This document shows positions 7,152 to 19,330 of a stretch of DNA of 64,000 nucleotides, one piece after another. The stretch covers positions 496,001 through 560,000 of the forward strand of contig NZ_CP013480.3 in assembly GCF_001465545.3 (NCBI RefSeq). The letters run 5' to 3'. Made by a program: the position numbers and the translations under genes. Position 1 is the first letter of the stretch; every line of letters begins with the position of its first letter. This stretch comes from Pandoraea norimbergensis (GTDB lineage: Bacteria > Pseudomonadota > Gammaproteobacteria > Burkholderiales > Burkholderiaceae). Below the pieces are notes generated by a model. It had not been told where the DNA came from, did no database searches, and saw nothing but the letters and a program-made list of their open reading frames with translations.

Positions 7152-8915
7152 TTACATCTTGGCCGGTGCAGACACACCCAGCACGGCCAGACCGTTGCGC
7201 AGCACCTGACGCGTGGCCGCGAGCAACGCGAGGCGCGCATGCTTGACGGTTTCGTCGTCGACCAGCACGCGGTCCGAGTTATAGAACGAGTGGAACGCGC
7301 CCGCGAGATCGCGCAGATAGAACGCCACCGCGTGCGGGGCCAGTTCTTCGGCGGCACGCGTGAGCATGTCCGGATACTCGGCGAGCAGTTGCAGCAACGC
7401 GAGGGCGCGCTCGCTGTCGAGCGGCGACAGATCGACGTTCGCCAGCTGCGCTTCGTCACCGCCCCACTGCGTCAGGATCGAGCAGATACGGGCGTGCGCG
7501 TACTGCACGTAATACACCGGGTTCTCGTCGTTCTGCTTGAGCGCGAGATCCACGTCGAACACGAATTCGGTGTCGGCCTTGCGCGAAATCAGGAAGAACC
7601 GCACGGCGTCGCGGCCACGGCGCAGCGCGTCTTCACGGGCGGCCGGGTCGGTGACCGGCGTCTCGGCCGTGATGCCGCCCGACCATTCGATCAGGTCGCG
7701 CACGGTCACGTAGCTGCCCGCACGCTTGGAGATCTTCACCTCTTCGCCGTTGCGCATGACGGTGACCATCTTGTGCAGCACGTAGTCGGGGTACCCCTTC
7801 GGAATACCGATGCCGAGCGCTTGCAGACCGGCGCGCACGCGGGCGATGGTGCCGTGGTGGTCCGAGCCCTGCACGTTGATGACCTGATGGAAGCCGCGAT
7901 CCCACTTGCGTGTGTGATACGCCACGTCGGGCACGAAGTACGTGAACGTGCCGTCGGACTTGCGCATCACGCGGTCCTTGTCGTCACCGTAGTCGGTCGT
8001 GCGCAGCCACAGCGCGCCGTCCTGTTCGTACGTCACGCCGGCATCGATGAGCGCCTGTACCGTGCGCTCGACGCTGCCGTCGGCGTACAGCGACGACTCG
8101 AGGTAGTACTGATCGAAGATCACGCCGAACGTTTGCAGATCGATGTCCTGCTCGCGGCGCAGATACGCCACGGCAAACGCGCGGATCGAGTCGATGTCTT
8201 CCACGTTGCCGCTGCCGGTGACCGGCGCGCCGTCGGAAGCCTGCACCGTCTTGGCGGCGAGGAAATCTTGTGCGATGTCGCCAATGTAGTCGCCGTTGTA
8301 GGCCGACTCGGGCCACTCGGCGTCACCCGGCTTGAAACCGCGTGCACGGGCCTGCACCGACGTCGCCAGCGTCTGAATCTGCACGCCGGCGTCGTTGTAG
8401 TAGAACTCGCGGTGCACCGGGCGGCCTTGCGTGTCGAGCAGTGCCGAGATGGTGTCGCCCAGCGCGGCCTGACGGCCGTGACCGACGTGCAGCGGGCCGG
8501 TCGGGTTGGCCGAGACGAACTCGATGAGCACCGGCGCAGCTTCGTTGCTGGCAGCACGGCGGCCGAATGCGGCGCCTTCGGTCAGGATGGCACTGGCCAC
8601 CGACTGTTTGGCGGCATTGGCCAGTCGCAAATTGATGAAGCCGGGACCGGCGATTTCAACGGCGTCGACCAGACCTTTGGCGCGTGCGTCGGCGAGAATC
8701 GCTTCGGCGATCTTCTGTGCCAGCTCGCGCGGGTTGGCGCGCAGCGGCTTGGCGAGTTGCATCGCGACGTTGCAGGCCAGATCGCCGTGAGCGGCGACCT
8801 TCGGGCGTTCCAGCAGGATCGTCGGCGCGGCCGGTGCGGTGCCGTCAGTCGGCAGCAGGCCGGTAACGACGTCGCCGATCAGCGCGACGAGAGCATTCTT
8901 TTGGGCGGGTAGCAT
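7152..8915 (-). CDS. argS: Arginyl-tRNA synthetase
   Basis: A 587-residue cytoplasmic class I synthetase that charges tRNA-Arg. It has the N-terminal additional domain, then the HIGH-type signature as [12 protein letters not shown] at 143-146 and onward. As in many ArgRS the KMSKS loop is degenerate, here [12 protein letters not shown]. The C-terminal DALR anticodon-binding domain ([12 protein letters not shown], then LARAAE-like helices) is complete. Length is normal for the family. The start at 8915 gives a standard N-terminus [13 protein letters not shown]. Confidence 0.97.
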   Translation of the reverse strand: MLPAQKNALVALIGDVVTGLLPTDGTAPAAPTILLERPKVAAHGDLACNVAMQLAKPLRANPRELAQKIAEAILADARAKGLVDAVEIAGPGFINLRLANAAKQSVASAILTEGAAFGRRAASNEAAPVLIEFVSANPTGPLHVGHGRQAALGDTISALLDTQGRPVHREFYYNDAGVQIQTLATSVQARARGFKPGDAEWPESAYNGDYIGDIAQDFLAAKTVQASDGAPVTGSGNVEDIDSIRAFAVAYLRREQDIDLQTFGVIFDQYYLESSLYADGSVERTVQALIDAGVTYEQDGALWLRTTDYGDDKDRVMRKSDGTFTYFVPDVAYHTRKWDRGFHQVINVQGSDHHGTIARVRAGLQALGIGIPKGYPDYVLHKMVTVMRNGEEVKISKRAGSYVTVRDLIEWSGGITAETPVTDPAAREDALRRGRDAVRFFLISRKADTEFVFDVDLALKQNDENPVYYVQYAHARICSILTQWGGDEAQLANVDLSPLDSERALALLQLLAEYPDMLTRAAEELAPHAVAFYLRDLAGAFHSFYNSDRVLVDDETVKHARLALLAATRQVLRNGLAVLGVSAPAKM

Positions 8916-9078
8916 GGCGGGTGTTTCGGGTGCGTCCGGACGGCGTCCAGACAGGCAATTGAATCGTCAGCACCGGATTTTAACAGGTGTATGATGATTC
9001 CACGGTGCCCGCGGCCCCGCGCATTACGTGACATGGGGGCGCAGCGGCAGTGGGGATAAGTCGAATAAGGAGGCAACC

Positions 9079-9402
9079 ATGCTGGTAACGTTCAAGTCGA
9101 AAGCGTCACCGAATATCACCATGCTGGAAAATCTCGCACAGTATTTGCTCGGTCTCGTCGGCAAAAAGCTCGGCGAACGCGGGGCGATCGGGGATGACGA
9201 AACGGGCGGTGCGATCGCCAAGCTCGAAGCGGCGATTGCGGAAGACAACGAAGCGGCGAAGAAGGAAAGCGAGGGCAAGAAGTCCGACGAGCGCGACGAA
9301 GACAACCGCCTGCGGCTCGCACAACGCGCGTATCCGTTGCTCGACATGCTGCGCGAAGCCAACAAGCTCAATGTCGCCGTCATGTGGGAAACCGGCAACT
9401 GA
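9079..9402 (+). CDS. DUF1840 family protein
   Basis: A 107-residue cytoplasmic protein beginning MLVTFKSKASPNITML, the characteristic opening of the DUF1840 family of beta- and gammaproteobacteria. The middle (60-85) is rich in Lys/Glu and probably a charged helix. ATG 9079 has an excellent AAGGAGG site 7 bases upstream. The start at 9028 has none. Function is unknown. It is divergent from argS and ends at a strong terminator, so it is a single-gene transcript. Confidence 0.88.
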   Translation: MLVTFKSKASPNITMLENLAQYLLGLVGKKLGERGAIGDDETGGAIAKLEAAIAEDNEAAKKESEGKKSDERDEDNRLRLAQRAYPLLDMLREANKLNVAVMWETGN

Positions 9403-9432
9403 TAACCCGGCACCAACCCGGCACCGAAGTCG

Positions 9433-9470
9433 AAAAAAAGCAGGCCACGAATCGTGAGCCTGCTTTTTTT
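9433..9470 (+). terminator. Rho-independent terminator after the DUF1840 gene
   Basis: AAAAAAAGCAGGC (9433-9445) pairs with GCCTGCTTTTTTT (9458-9470) across a 12-base loop and ends in seven T residues. Confidence 0.9.
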
Positions 9471-9581
9471 ATGCCCGGCCGGAAGAGGTGGTCACCCCCG
9501 GGCGAGGGGCGGCAATGATGCAGTGGTGACGCTCGACCGGCTGGAAGCATTGGGGCGCTTGGATGTCCGTGCGCCCCACGC

Positions 9582-9905
9582 TTACTGGGCCTTGCCCGGT
9601 GCGTTATCCGGCGCGTTGGTGGCACCGTTACCGGTGTTGCCGTTGTTCGGCGTCTTCTTGGTGCTGTGACGCGGCTGTTGTGCGTGCGAATTCGGATGCG
9701 GGTTCGACGGCGTCATGGTCTGTGCACCCGGCGTCGGGGCCGCCGGCGAAGTCGGATCGGCCCGGCTCGGCATCGGCGTCGTCGGTGCGGTCGTGCTGCC
9801 GCCGCCCGGGCCGGCTGCGCCGCCACCGCCAGCACCTTGGGCAAAGCTCAGTGCCGAGGCACCGGCGAGGGTCAGGGCAGCAACCGAAATGATCAGCTTT
9901 TTCAT
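9582..9905 (-). CDS. Secreted Gly/Pro/Asn-rich small protein
   Basis: A 107-residue exported protein. ATG 9905 has AAGGAG 9 bases upstream. A signal peptide MKKLIISVAALTLAGASALS, ending AQG, is cleaved at about residue 23. The mature part is low complexity: a Gly-rich start, then Pro/Thr/Ser/Asn-rich sequence to the end, with no cysteine and no predicted fold. I do not recognise a family. It is probably a disordered periplasmic or surface protein. Confidence 0.7.
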   Translation of the reverse strand: MKKLIISVAALTLAGASALSFAQGAGGGGAAGPGGGSTTAPTTPMPSRADPTSPAAPTPGAQTMTPSNPHPNSHAQQPRHSTKKTPNNGNTGNGATNAPDNAPGKAQ

Positions 9906-9958
9906 CAGATGGACTCCTTTGCATTGCACTGCACATCGTAGGAATACTGGGTGCAGGC

Positions 9959-9976
9959 CTCACTTACGTTAGTGAG
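9959..9976. promoter_or_regulatory. Palindromic operator candidate
   Basis: CTCACTTACGTTAGTGAG has perfect 6-bp arms around TACGTT. It lies 54 bp upstream of the start of the secreted protein, in the expected promoter region, and may bind a dimeric repressor of TetR type. Confidence 0.45.
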
Positions 9977-10099
9977 ATTTCAGTCTAAGAGTCCGCAAAC
10001 CACGGTGCTGTAAGGCTTTGTAATCGTTTGTAATTCGGCTTCTTCCCACGCGAAAGCCGCAATACGCGTGGGGGATGGCAATGCAAGGGGGCGAAATCG

Positions 10100-10819
10100 T
10101 CAGTCGTCCGAACGGCTTGACCAGAAGACCTGATTGACGCCTGGCAGCGTCTCGAGATGATCGGTGAGCGCATCGAGTTCGCCCGCCTTGACGGCTGTGG
10201 GCAACAGCAGCGCTTCGATTTCGACTTCGGCTTCGCCAAACGGGTGGATGTCGAGCGCGCGCACCGGGTAGTTCGACGCTTCGAGCCACGCTTCGACCTT
10301 GTCGAGCACTTCGCGCTGCGTCGTGCGGGCGCAGATGACCGACAGCGCGTAAGTGGCTTCGGCGGTGGCTTCGTTGATTGGGGCGCGGTTGATGCGGTTC
10401 ACGACCGGGCGCAGCAGCGTATTGGCCGCGAGCACGAAGGCCGCGACGATGACCGCTTCGAACAGCATGCTCGCGCCGGCCGCCGCGCCGACGGCGGCTG
10501 ACCCCCAGAGCGTGGCGGCCGTGTTCAGGCCACGCACCGAGGCGCCGTCCTTCATGATCGCGCCCGCGCCGAGAAAGCCGACCCCCGACACCACGTATGA
10601 GATCACCCGCGTGTCGCCCGGCATCAGCCGCATCGACAGGTCGACGAATGCCGCAGCGCCCACGGCGACAAGCACGTTGGTGCGCAGGCCCGCCGTGCGC
10701 TGGCGCACCTGCCGTTCGACGCCGATGATGCTGCCGAGCACAAACGCTACCGTGAGCGAGAGCAGGGTATTGAGCAGCGGATAGAGCTGGAAATTCTGGA
10801 TGTTTTGCAGTGCGTGCAT
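10100..10819 (-). CDS. MgtC/SapB family membrane protein
   Basis: A 239-residue inner-membrane protein. Four to five membrane segments cover residues 15-145 and carry the MgtC hallmarks GSIIGVERQ, RTAGLRTNVLVAVGAAAF and GVGFLGAGAIMKDGASVRGLNTAATLW. A soluble C-terminal domain (about 155-239) has an ACT-like pattern. MgtC proteins affect Mg2+-starvation survival and interact with the F-ATPase; they are not proven transporters. ATG 10819 was chosen because the similarity begins at MHALQN. ATG 10843 is possible. Confidence 0.9.
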   Translation of the reverse strand: MHALQNIQNFQLYPLLNTLLSLTVAFVLGSIIGVERQVRQRTAGLRTNVLVAVGAAAFVDLSMRLMPGDTRVISYVVSGVGFLGAGAIMKDGASVRGLNTAATLWGSAAVGAAAGASMLFEAVIVAAFVLAANTLLRPVVNRINRAPINEATAEATYALSVICARTTQREVLDKVEAWLEASNYPVRALDIHPFGEAEVEIEALLLPTAVKAGELDALTDHLETLPGVNQVFWSSRSDD

Positions 10820-11015
10820 GGGACGTCTCGAAATGACGGTCACGGTGCAGGCCCTACGCGCGGGGCGAGCGGGCCGGTATGCGGCAACCTGATCGGGCGC
10901 GACACTACGCTCAAGTTGCGACAGCGGCGTGACACCCGGGTCAACGAGTCAGATCGATGAGCCGGGGCACGCCGCCGCGATTATGTCATGCAGACCATGC
11001 AGACGGGATGACGCG

Positions 11016-13744
<2,729 letters not shown>

Positions 13745-13748
<4 letters not shown>

Positions 13749-14860
13749 GCTGCATCATCCTCATCATTGCGGTACTGTGCCGGCCAGCGGCGCGGCTTGA
13801 CGTCGGCGAGTGCCTTGGCGATCTCGGCGATGTGTTCGGGCGTGGTGCCGCAGCAGCCACCGGCCAGATTCACGAGGCCGGCCTGCGCGAATTCTTTCAA
13901 CAGGCCCGAGGTCACGTCCGGCGTCTCGTCGAAGCCGGTGTCGCTCATCGGGTTGGGCAACCCCGCGTTCGGATACACCGACACGTAGGTGTTGCACAGC
14001 TTGGCCAGCTCAGCGATGTACGGACGCATGAGCGTGGCGCCCAGCGCACAGTTCAGGCCGAACGTGAGCGGGCGGGCGTGGCGCAGCGAGTTCCAGAACG
14101 CTTCGACGGTCTGGCCCGACAAAATGCGGCCGGAGGCATCGGTGACGGTGCCCGAGATCATGATCGGCAGCACTTCGCCGGTGTCTTCGAACAGCTCGTC
14201 GATGGCGAAGAGTGCGGCCTTGGCGTTGAGCGTGTCGAAAATCGTTTCCACGAGGAACAGGTCGACGCCGCCTTCCATCAGCGATTTGGCCTGCGCGTAA
14301 TAGGTGTCGCGCAACTGGTCGAAGTCGACGTTGCGTGCGCCCGGGTCGTTCACGTCGGGGCTGATGCTCGCGGTCTTGGGCGTCGGGCCAATGGCCCCGG
14401 CGGCAAAGCGCGGCTTGTCCGGCGTGCTGTAGGCATCGCAGGCTTCACGCGCCAGACGTGCCGACTCGCGGTTCATCTCGTCGGCCAGATGCTCCATGTG
14501 ATAGTCGCTCTGCGCGACCGTCGTCGCCCCGAAGGTGTTCGTCTCGAGGATGTCGGCGCCGGCAGCGAGGTACTTGCGGTGAATTTCGCTGATCACATCG
14601 GGGCGCGTGAGCGAGAGCAACTCGTTGTTGCCCTTCACGTCGTGCGCGAAGTCGGCAAAGCGCTCGCCGCGATACTGTGCCTCGTCCAACTTATAGCGCT
14701 GGATCATCGTCCCCATCGCGCCGTCCAGAATCAGGATGCGCGATTCGAGCAACGCCGGCAGTGCTTGCCCACGGGTGTAGCGAAGCGTCGGCGGCTGTAC
14801 GGTGGCGGCCGGCGTGGTGCCAGCGCCAGCGTTGGCGGTGGAGGGGGAAACGGTGGTCAT
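13745..14860 (-). CDS. metH: Methionine synthase, homocysteine-binding part
   Basis: A 371-residue homocysteine S-methyltransferase barrel. Features are [15 protein letters not shown] near residue 45, the first zinc cysteine in FGLNCALGA, and the paired zinc cysteines in [13 protein letters not shown] near the C-terminus. It supplies the zinc-bound homocysteine to the B12 domain encoded by the overlapping next gene. ATG 14860 was chosen because the sequence further upstream is not family-like. Overlap with the downstream half is 4 bp. No frameshift is needed: both halves have complete, sensible ends. Confidence 0.94.
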
Positions 14861-14892
14861 GACGAGCGTCGCCTTGGCGTGGCCGGAAAACC

Positions 14893-14898
14893 TATAAT
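14893..14898 (+). promoter_or_regulatory. Possible -10 box for the rhodanese gene
   Basis: TATAAT matches the sigma-70 -10 consensus exactly and faces the rhodanese gene about 135 bp downstream. No convincing -35 is present at the usual spacing. Confidence 0.3.
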
Positions 14899-15033
14899 TG
14901 TAATGGTTTTTGCGCATCCCGCTCGCTCGCGGGCCGCGCCGGGCGGGCGCCGGACGCCTCGCACATGCCCTTGCGGTGACTTGAGCTTCTGCCCGCAAGG
15001 CGACTTGAAACATTCACCTTCTACCCCGACGAC

Positions 15034-15426
15034 ATGGAATTCCTGCTCCCGAGTGCTGCCAACAAGTTTCTGCAAGCCAACGCCAATGCGCTGTTCGTCG
15101 ACTGCCGCAGCGAGATGGAGTACCTGTTCGTCGGGCATCCGGCGGGGGCCATTCACGTGGCCTGGAACGACGGCCCGGACTGGGAGATCAACCCGCACTT
15201 CGTGCAAAGCGTGCGCAAGCTGGCAGGCGCCGGCGGTGACCGGCCCGTCGTGCTGATCTGCCGCAGCGGCAACCGGAGTTCGGCCGCGGGCGAGGCGCTC
15301 GAAGCGGCAGGCTTCCTGAATGTCTACGGGGTGCTGCACGGCTTTGAAGGCGATTTGAACGCCACCCACCACCGCAATGCCGTGAACGGCTGGCGCTTCG
15401 ACGGGCTGGCGTGGGAGCAGTGCTGA
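15034..15426 (+). CDS. Rhodanese-like sulfurtransferase
   Basis: A 130-residue single-domain rhodanese. The active loop is CRSGNR with the persulfide cysteine at residue 76, followed by SSAAGEAL as in the family. No signal peptide is seen, so it is cytoplasmic. It is divergent from metH; a link to sulfur amino acid metabolism is possible but unproven. A strong hairpin terminator follows the stop. Confidence 0.9.
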   Translation: MEFLLPSAANKFLQANANALFVDCRSEMEYLFVGHPAGAIHVAWNDGPDWEINPHFVQSVRKLAGAGGDRPVVLICRSGNRSSAAGEALEAAGFLNVYGVLHGFEGDLNATHHRNAVNGWRFDGLAWEQC

Positions 15427-15471
15427 AGTGATGAAGCAACTCTGACATCGCAGCAAGCTTCGCTGGAATGA

Positions 15472-15498
15472 AAAAACCCTCGCTATGCGAGGGTTTTT
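15472..15498. terminator. Bidirectional terminator
   Basis: AAAAACCCTCGC (15472-15483) and GCGAGGGTTTTT (15487-15498) form a perfect 12-bp stem with a 3-base loop and T-runs on both strands. It lies between the convergent rhodanese and DUF3567 genes. Confidence 0.9.
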
Positions 15499-15528
15499 CG
15501 TCTGGCGGCACCGCGTACGGTGTTTGCG

Positions 15529-15786
15529 TCAGTGGAGCACGACCGGGTTCGTCATGAAGGTGTCGAACTGACCGAGGAATTCATCGACTTCGTCCTCGGA
15601 AGGTTCGCTGGCGATCAACTTCTGCACTTCTTCACGGAATTGCCGGGCAAGCGAGCCGTCGAGAAAAATTTCACGGCCAGCGGTTTTGTCCACGATTTCA
15701 TACCCACCCGCAGACAGCGAGTGACTGCCGTTATCGGCTGAAAACTCGACGACATAGTAATTCGGGCTGTTGTAAATCATGAGCAT
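15529..15786 (-). CDS. DUF3567 family protein
   Basis: An 85-residue protein beginning MLMIYNSPNYYVVEFS and ending DEFLGQFDTFMTNPVVLH, both characteristic of DUF3567, a small family of Burkholderiales with unknown function. It contains the family's GGYEIVDK and REIFLDG segments. ATG 15786 has AGGAG 8 bases upstream. The longer frame to 15828 has no support. Confidence 0.9.
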   Translation of the reverse strand: MLMIYNSPNYYVVEFSADNGSHSLSAGGYEIVDKTAGREIFLDGSLARQFREEVQKLIASEPSEDEVDEFLGQFDTFMTNPVVLH

Positions 15787-15967
15787 GGCAACTCTCCTGG
15801 TGTTCCTGCATGGTCCTTGGTAACCCACATAGGGGCGACGCGGCGCGATTTCAAGAGGTATGACCCCATGATTCGCTTATCGGCACACCGGCTGACGAAT
15901 TCAATGGTTTTGGTCCTCCTTATCGACAAGTTCCACAATTTCAGGAAGTCCCCTGCTTTGTGCAGGT

Positions 15968-16762
15968 TCAAACGTTAGATGCGGCCCCCTGCAAAAACGT
16001 TGCAACCGCATTAGTTACCAACTGTTTCTGCTCCACGATCGATAGGTGGGCGGCGTCGGGCACGATCTCCAACTGCGCCCCCGCAATGCCTTCGGCGATC
16101 CGGCGGGCCACGGCGGGTGGCGTACTCGGGTCGTTCTCGCCGACGATGACCAAGGTCGGCAGGGCGATTTCGGACAAGCGTGCCCGCACGTCGAACGCGG
16201 CGAGGGCCTCGCACGAGGCGGCAAAGCCCTCCGGGTTGGTATGCGCGACCAGATGGCGGATGCGTTCGGTCACTTCCGGTTCGTGCTTGCGAAAGCGTTT
16301 GCCGAGCCAGCGCTCCATGGTGCCTTCGGCCAGTGCTTTCATGCCGCCGTCGCGGGCCTTGAGCGCGCGCTCCCGAAAGAGCGCTGCGTCGGCTTTGTCG
16401 TAGCCCGACGTCGTGTCGATTAGCGTGAGGCTGTCGATGCGCTCGGGCGCGTCGAGCGCGAGCTGCTGCGCGACGGCACCGCCCATCGAGATGCCTACGA
16501 AATGCGTACTCGGGATTTCCAGCGAATTGAGCAGGGCGGCCGCGTCGGCGGCCAACTGCCCGATGGTGTAGGGGCCATGCGGCGCGTCGCTCTGGCCGTG
16601 GCCGCGGCTGTCGTAGCGCAGGACCCGGAAGTGCGCGGCGAGGGTCGGCACGAGGTCGTCCCAGACCGTGAGGTCCGCCCCCAACGGATGCGCCAGTGTC
16701 AGCCACGGTCCGTGGCCGTCCACCGCGTAATGAAGCGATACGCCGTTAGCACTTACTTTCAT
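15968..16762 (-). CDS. pcaD: Alpha/beta hydrolase, 3-oxoadipate enol-lactonase-like
   Basis: A 264-residue alpha/beta hydrolase. The nucleophile is Ser92 in GISMGG, the acid in VIVGENDPSTPP and the base in PDAAHLSIV. The N-terminal LHYAVDGHGPWLTLAHPLGADLT (residues 10 on) and RGHGQSDAP match enol-lactonases of the protocatechuate branch of the 3-oxoadipate pathway. No other pca genes are adjacent, so PcaD activity is inferred from sequence alone and a related esterase cannot be excluded. A 19-bp palindrome lies about 120 bp upstream. Confidence 0.78.
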   Translation of the reverse strand: MKVSANGVSLHYAVDGHGPWLTLAHPLGADLTVWDDLVPTLAAHFRVLRYDSRGHGQSDAPHGPYTIGQLAADAAALLNSLEIPSTHFVGISMGGAVAQQLALDAPERIDSLTLIDTTSGYDKADAALFRERALKARDGGMKALAEGTMERWLGKRFRKHEPEVTERIRHLVAHTNPEGFAASCEALAAFDVRARLSEIALPTLVIVGENDPSTPPAVARRIAEGIAGAQLEIVPDAAHLSIVEQKQLVTNAVATFLQGAASNV

Positions 16763-16883
16763 CGTGTTCGGCCCTTTATCGTCAATCCCGTGGGATGTTT
16801 CTGATTATGTCAGGAACGTTGAACTTATGCTCATCGAATCGTAGCAGTGCGGCAACAGATCGTCCGACAAGCCGCATCAATCC

Positions 16884-16902
16884 TAGATCACTCGATGATC
16901 TA
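16884..16902. promoter_or_regulatory. 19-bp palindrome, operator candidate
   Basis: TAGATCA and TGATCTA are perfect 7-bp arms around CTCGA. The site lies about 120 bp upstream of the pcaD-like start, in AT-richer DNA. It may bind a dimeric regulator (GntR- or MarR-type size); the regulator is unknown. Confidence 0.45.
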
Positions 16903-16963
16903 AACAATATTGAGTCGCTAGTTTGGGACGAAGTGTCGCGAATGTCAGGCGCGGCAGGGCGCG

Positions 16964-18106
16964 TCAGGGCTGCGTCTTCTGCGTGAAGATCAGTTCGAAC
17001 TCGTTGCCCGAGGGCTCGACCTGCTTCACCCGCACGGGCAGCCAGTCGAGCGACGGGGCGAGCCAGATGTCGACGCGCCGCCCGTCGCCGTCGCGGCGCG
17101 GCAGACGCGTGAAGTGGCGGGTTTCGAGATACCCCTGCGGCGTTTGCAGCGTCTCGCTGCCGACGTACTGCACTGGCCACACCTCGCTGCTGTCGGTATC
17201 GACGACCGTGAACTCGTGCGTGACGCCGACTTGCGTGTAGCGCTCCGGGTTGCCGCGCGCGTAGGCGGCTAACTGCATCATCACGCTGAAGCGATCCTGC
17301 GCGCCGGGGGCGAGCGGCACCGACTGGCCCGAGCGCGAGAACGACAGCGTTGGCGTGCCGTCGCGGTGGAAATCGGTGGTGTATTCGGCGCGGCGTCCGC
17401 GTTTTTCCACATAACGAGATGGGGCGATGCCGTTGGCGTCGTAGCCGCCTTCGCTGATGAATTCAAACGTGCCGAAGAAGATGATCGGCACCGCGACGCG
17501 CAACTGATAGTGGCCGTTGTTGTTGACCCAGTGCAGCTCGCCGGTTTGGTTGCGCACGCCGTTCATGAGGGCGTCGTACGTGAGCGTGACCGAGGGCGGC
17601 GGGTCGAACTTGTCGCCGTTGGCGGCGGCGGCCGTCAGTGCCGGGCCGGGTGGCTGCGGGACGCTGGCGCCGCTGGCCGGGCCGCCGGGCGTGTTGCCTT
17701 CGCCGGCTTCCGTGGTGGAAGCGGCCTGCGGCCCCGGGGCGTCTGTCGTTTCCGGAGCGGCGAGCGTGTCGGGGCGTGCGGGCGGCGCGCTGGGTTTCGG
17801 GCGCGGTTTGGGGGCCGGTTTCGGCTCGGGCGGCGCAGGCGGTGCGGGCGGCGCTACGGGCTTGAGCGGAATCAGCGTAATCGGAATGCTCGGAATCGGC
17901 GTGTCGTCGAGTGTCGTGCGATGCACGGCCACCCAGAGCGCGATGAGCACGTGCACGGCAAACACCGCCAGCACCACCGAGACCCACAGCAGCCAGCGCC
18001 TGCGGGGCCGCGCAGGCGGCGTCGGACCGGCTGGCGCCCGGGTGGCGGCGTCGGCAGGGGCATCGGGCGCAGCTTGGCGAGGCGGGCGGTTGGCTGGCAA
18101 TGACAC
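16964..18106 (-). CDS. DUF3108 domain protein, membrane-anchored
   Basis: A 380-residue protein with one N-terminal membrane segment (about 38-62, after an Arg-rich stretch), then a Pro/Ala/Glu/Lys-rich linker to about residue 160. A C-terminal DUF3108 domain of beta strands starts near LTYDALMNGVRNQTGELHW. DUF3108 proteins are periplasmic or outer-membrane-facing and structurally resemble lipid-binding half-barrels; their role is not established. The linker resembles that of TonB-like proteins that span the periplasm. Short 8-bp repeats lie just upstream of the start. Confidence 0.85.
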   Translation of the reverse strand: MSLPANRPPRQAAPDAPADAATRAPAGPTPPARPRRRWLLWVSVVLAVFAVHVLIALWVAVHRTTLDDTPIPSIPITLIPLKPVAPPAPPAPPEPKPAPKPRPKPSAPPARPDTLAAPETTDAPGPQAASTTEAGEGNTPGGPASGASVPQPPGPALTAAAANGDKFDPPPSVTLTYDALMNGVRNQTGELHWVNNNGHYQLRVAVPIIFFGTFEFISEGGYDANGIAPSRYVEKRGRRAEYTTDFHRDGTPTLSFSRSGQSVPLAPGAQDRFSVMMQLAAYARGNPERYTQVGVTHEFTVVDTDSSEVWPVQYVGSETLQTPQGYLETRHFTRLPRRDGDGRRVDIWLAPSLDWLPVRVKQVEPSGNEFELIFTQKTQP

Positions 18107-18120
18107 GAATCAGTAGGCCG

Positions 18121-18144
18121 GAACGACGGAACGACGGAACGTCG
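18121..18144. repeat. 8-bp direct repeats
   Basis: GAACGACG, GAACGACG and GAACGTCG follow each other without gaps, 15 bp upstream of the DUF3108 start in its leader. Confidence 0.7.
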
Positions 18145-18252
18145 GGAAGTCAGGACGTCAGCATCTCATATTGCGTTGCATCTGGTTCGACCGATGCGTC
18201 CGTCTCCGGTTCGGCACGATGACCGTGCATGCATTGCCCGTTATTACGCCGG

Positions 18253-19167
18253 TCATGTCCCGGCCGGATGCCGGGGCGCGTGCGCCTGTCCGAGATCGGC
18301 CGACAGTTGTTGCGCCAGCGTGCGCAGGGCCGTGTCGATCGGACCGCCCCAACTCGCGTCGAAGCGGCTTTCGGGGCCCAGCGCCATGAGGCCCATCACC
18401 AACTGTCCTGTTGCGTCGAACACGGGCATGCAGAAGGCGTTCACCGACGGCAGCACCGTGCCCTCCACGCGGGCGGCCCGGTGGGCGCGCACGTCATCGA
18501 GCACGGCATCGTACTCAGCGCGTGTGGCAGGCAGATGATGGCGCGACGCGTGTTGCAGGGTGGCCAGTGCGGTATCGATGAGCGGTGCCGTCTGACGGGC
18601 GGGCAGATAGGCGGCGAAGAGGCGCCCCGCGGCCGATTCGAGCATCGGCATTACATCGCCCAAGCGCAGCGGTACGCGCATCGGGAAAGTCGAATCGAGC
18701 CAATGGACGACGGTGGGTCCGGAGTTTCCCCAGACGGCGATGCCCACCGTCTGGTCGATGGCGTCGCGCAATTCGCCCAGCGCAAAGCGCGCCGCCTTGA
18801 AGGCGTCGATGCGGGCCAGATGCGCAAGCCCCATGCGCAGCGAGAACGGGCCGAGGTCGTAGCGTCCGCTCACGGGGTCTTGCACGATGAGGCCGAGCCG
18901 CTGGAAGCTCACGAGATAGCGATGTGCCTTGGCCGGATTCATGTCGGCCGCGTGAGCGAGATCGCGCAGCATCATCGCGTTCGAGGCTTCGGTCAGTACC
19001 TCGATGAGGCGAAAGCCCACTTCGATCGATTGAATGCCCGAGCGCGCCTTCTCCTCTTCGGGGGCGGCGCTCGCATCGTCGGCGCGATCGGCTTGATCGA
19101 CGTGATCGACGTCGTCGGCAAGGTCAGTGCTTTTGGCGCTACGGGTGTCCGCAGTCTTGGTTTTCAT
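18253..19167 (-). CDS. IclR-family transcriptional regulator
   Basis: A 304-residue IclR regulator. An unusual acidic Asp/Ala-rich N-terminal extension of about 45 residues precedes the winged helix-turn-helix (SIEVGFRLIEVLTEAS to KAHRYLVSFQRLGLIVQD) and a C-terminal GAF-like effector domain (PTVVHWLDS to the end). ATG 19167 has GAGGAAA 9 bases upstream, so the acidic extension is probably translated. It is divergent from the FAH-family gene 163 bp away, its most likely target. Confidence 0.9.
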   Translation of the reverse strand: MKTKTADTRSAKSTDLADDVDHVDQADRADDASAAPEEEKARSGIQSIEVGFRLIEVLTEASNAMMLRDLAHAADMNPAKAHRYLVSFQRLGLIVQDPVSGRYDLGPFSLRMGLAHLARIDAFKAARFALGELRDAIDQTVGIAVWGNSGPTVVHWLDSTFPMRVPLRLGDVMPMLESAAGRLFAAYLPARQTAPLIDTALATLQHASRHHLPATRAEYDAVLDDVRAHRAARVEGTVLPSVNAFCMPVFDATGQLVMGLMALGPESRFDASWGGPIDTALRTLAQQLSADLGQAHAPRHPAGT

Positions 19168-19330
19168 GTCTCTGTTTTCCTCGTCGCGGTGGCTGTGCGA
19201 GGTGGCCACCGGTGCTGCCCGCGCGATTTCCCCGGATTTTCGAGGGGCGGCGCGGGCGATGCCCTCAGGTAGAATCGTCGGCTTCACGCGCCATTCTATC
19301 GGGCCTGAGACCGCCCGCAGACACCATCAC

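Noticed and set aside
6405..8912. 835-codon open frame on the plus strand
   Set aside because: It is antisense to the SPOR gene and argS; argS has all class I motifs and the antisense product is Arg/Gly/Val-rich without a fold.
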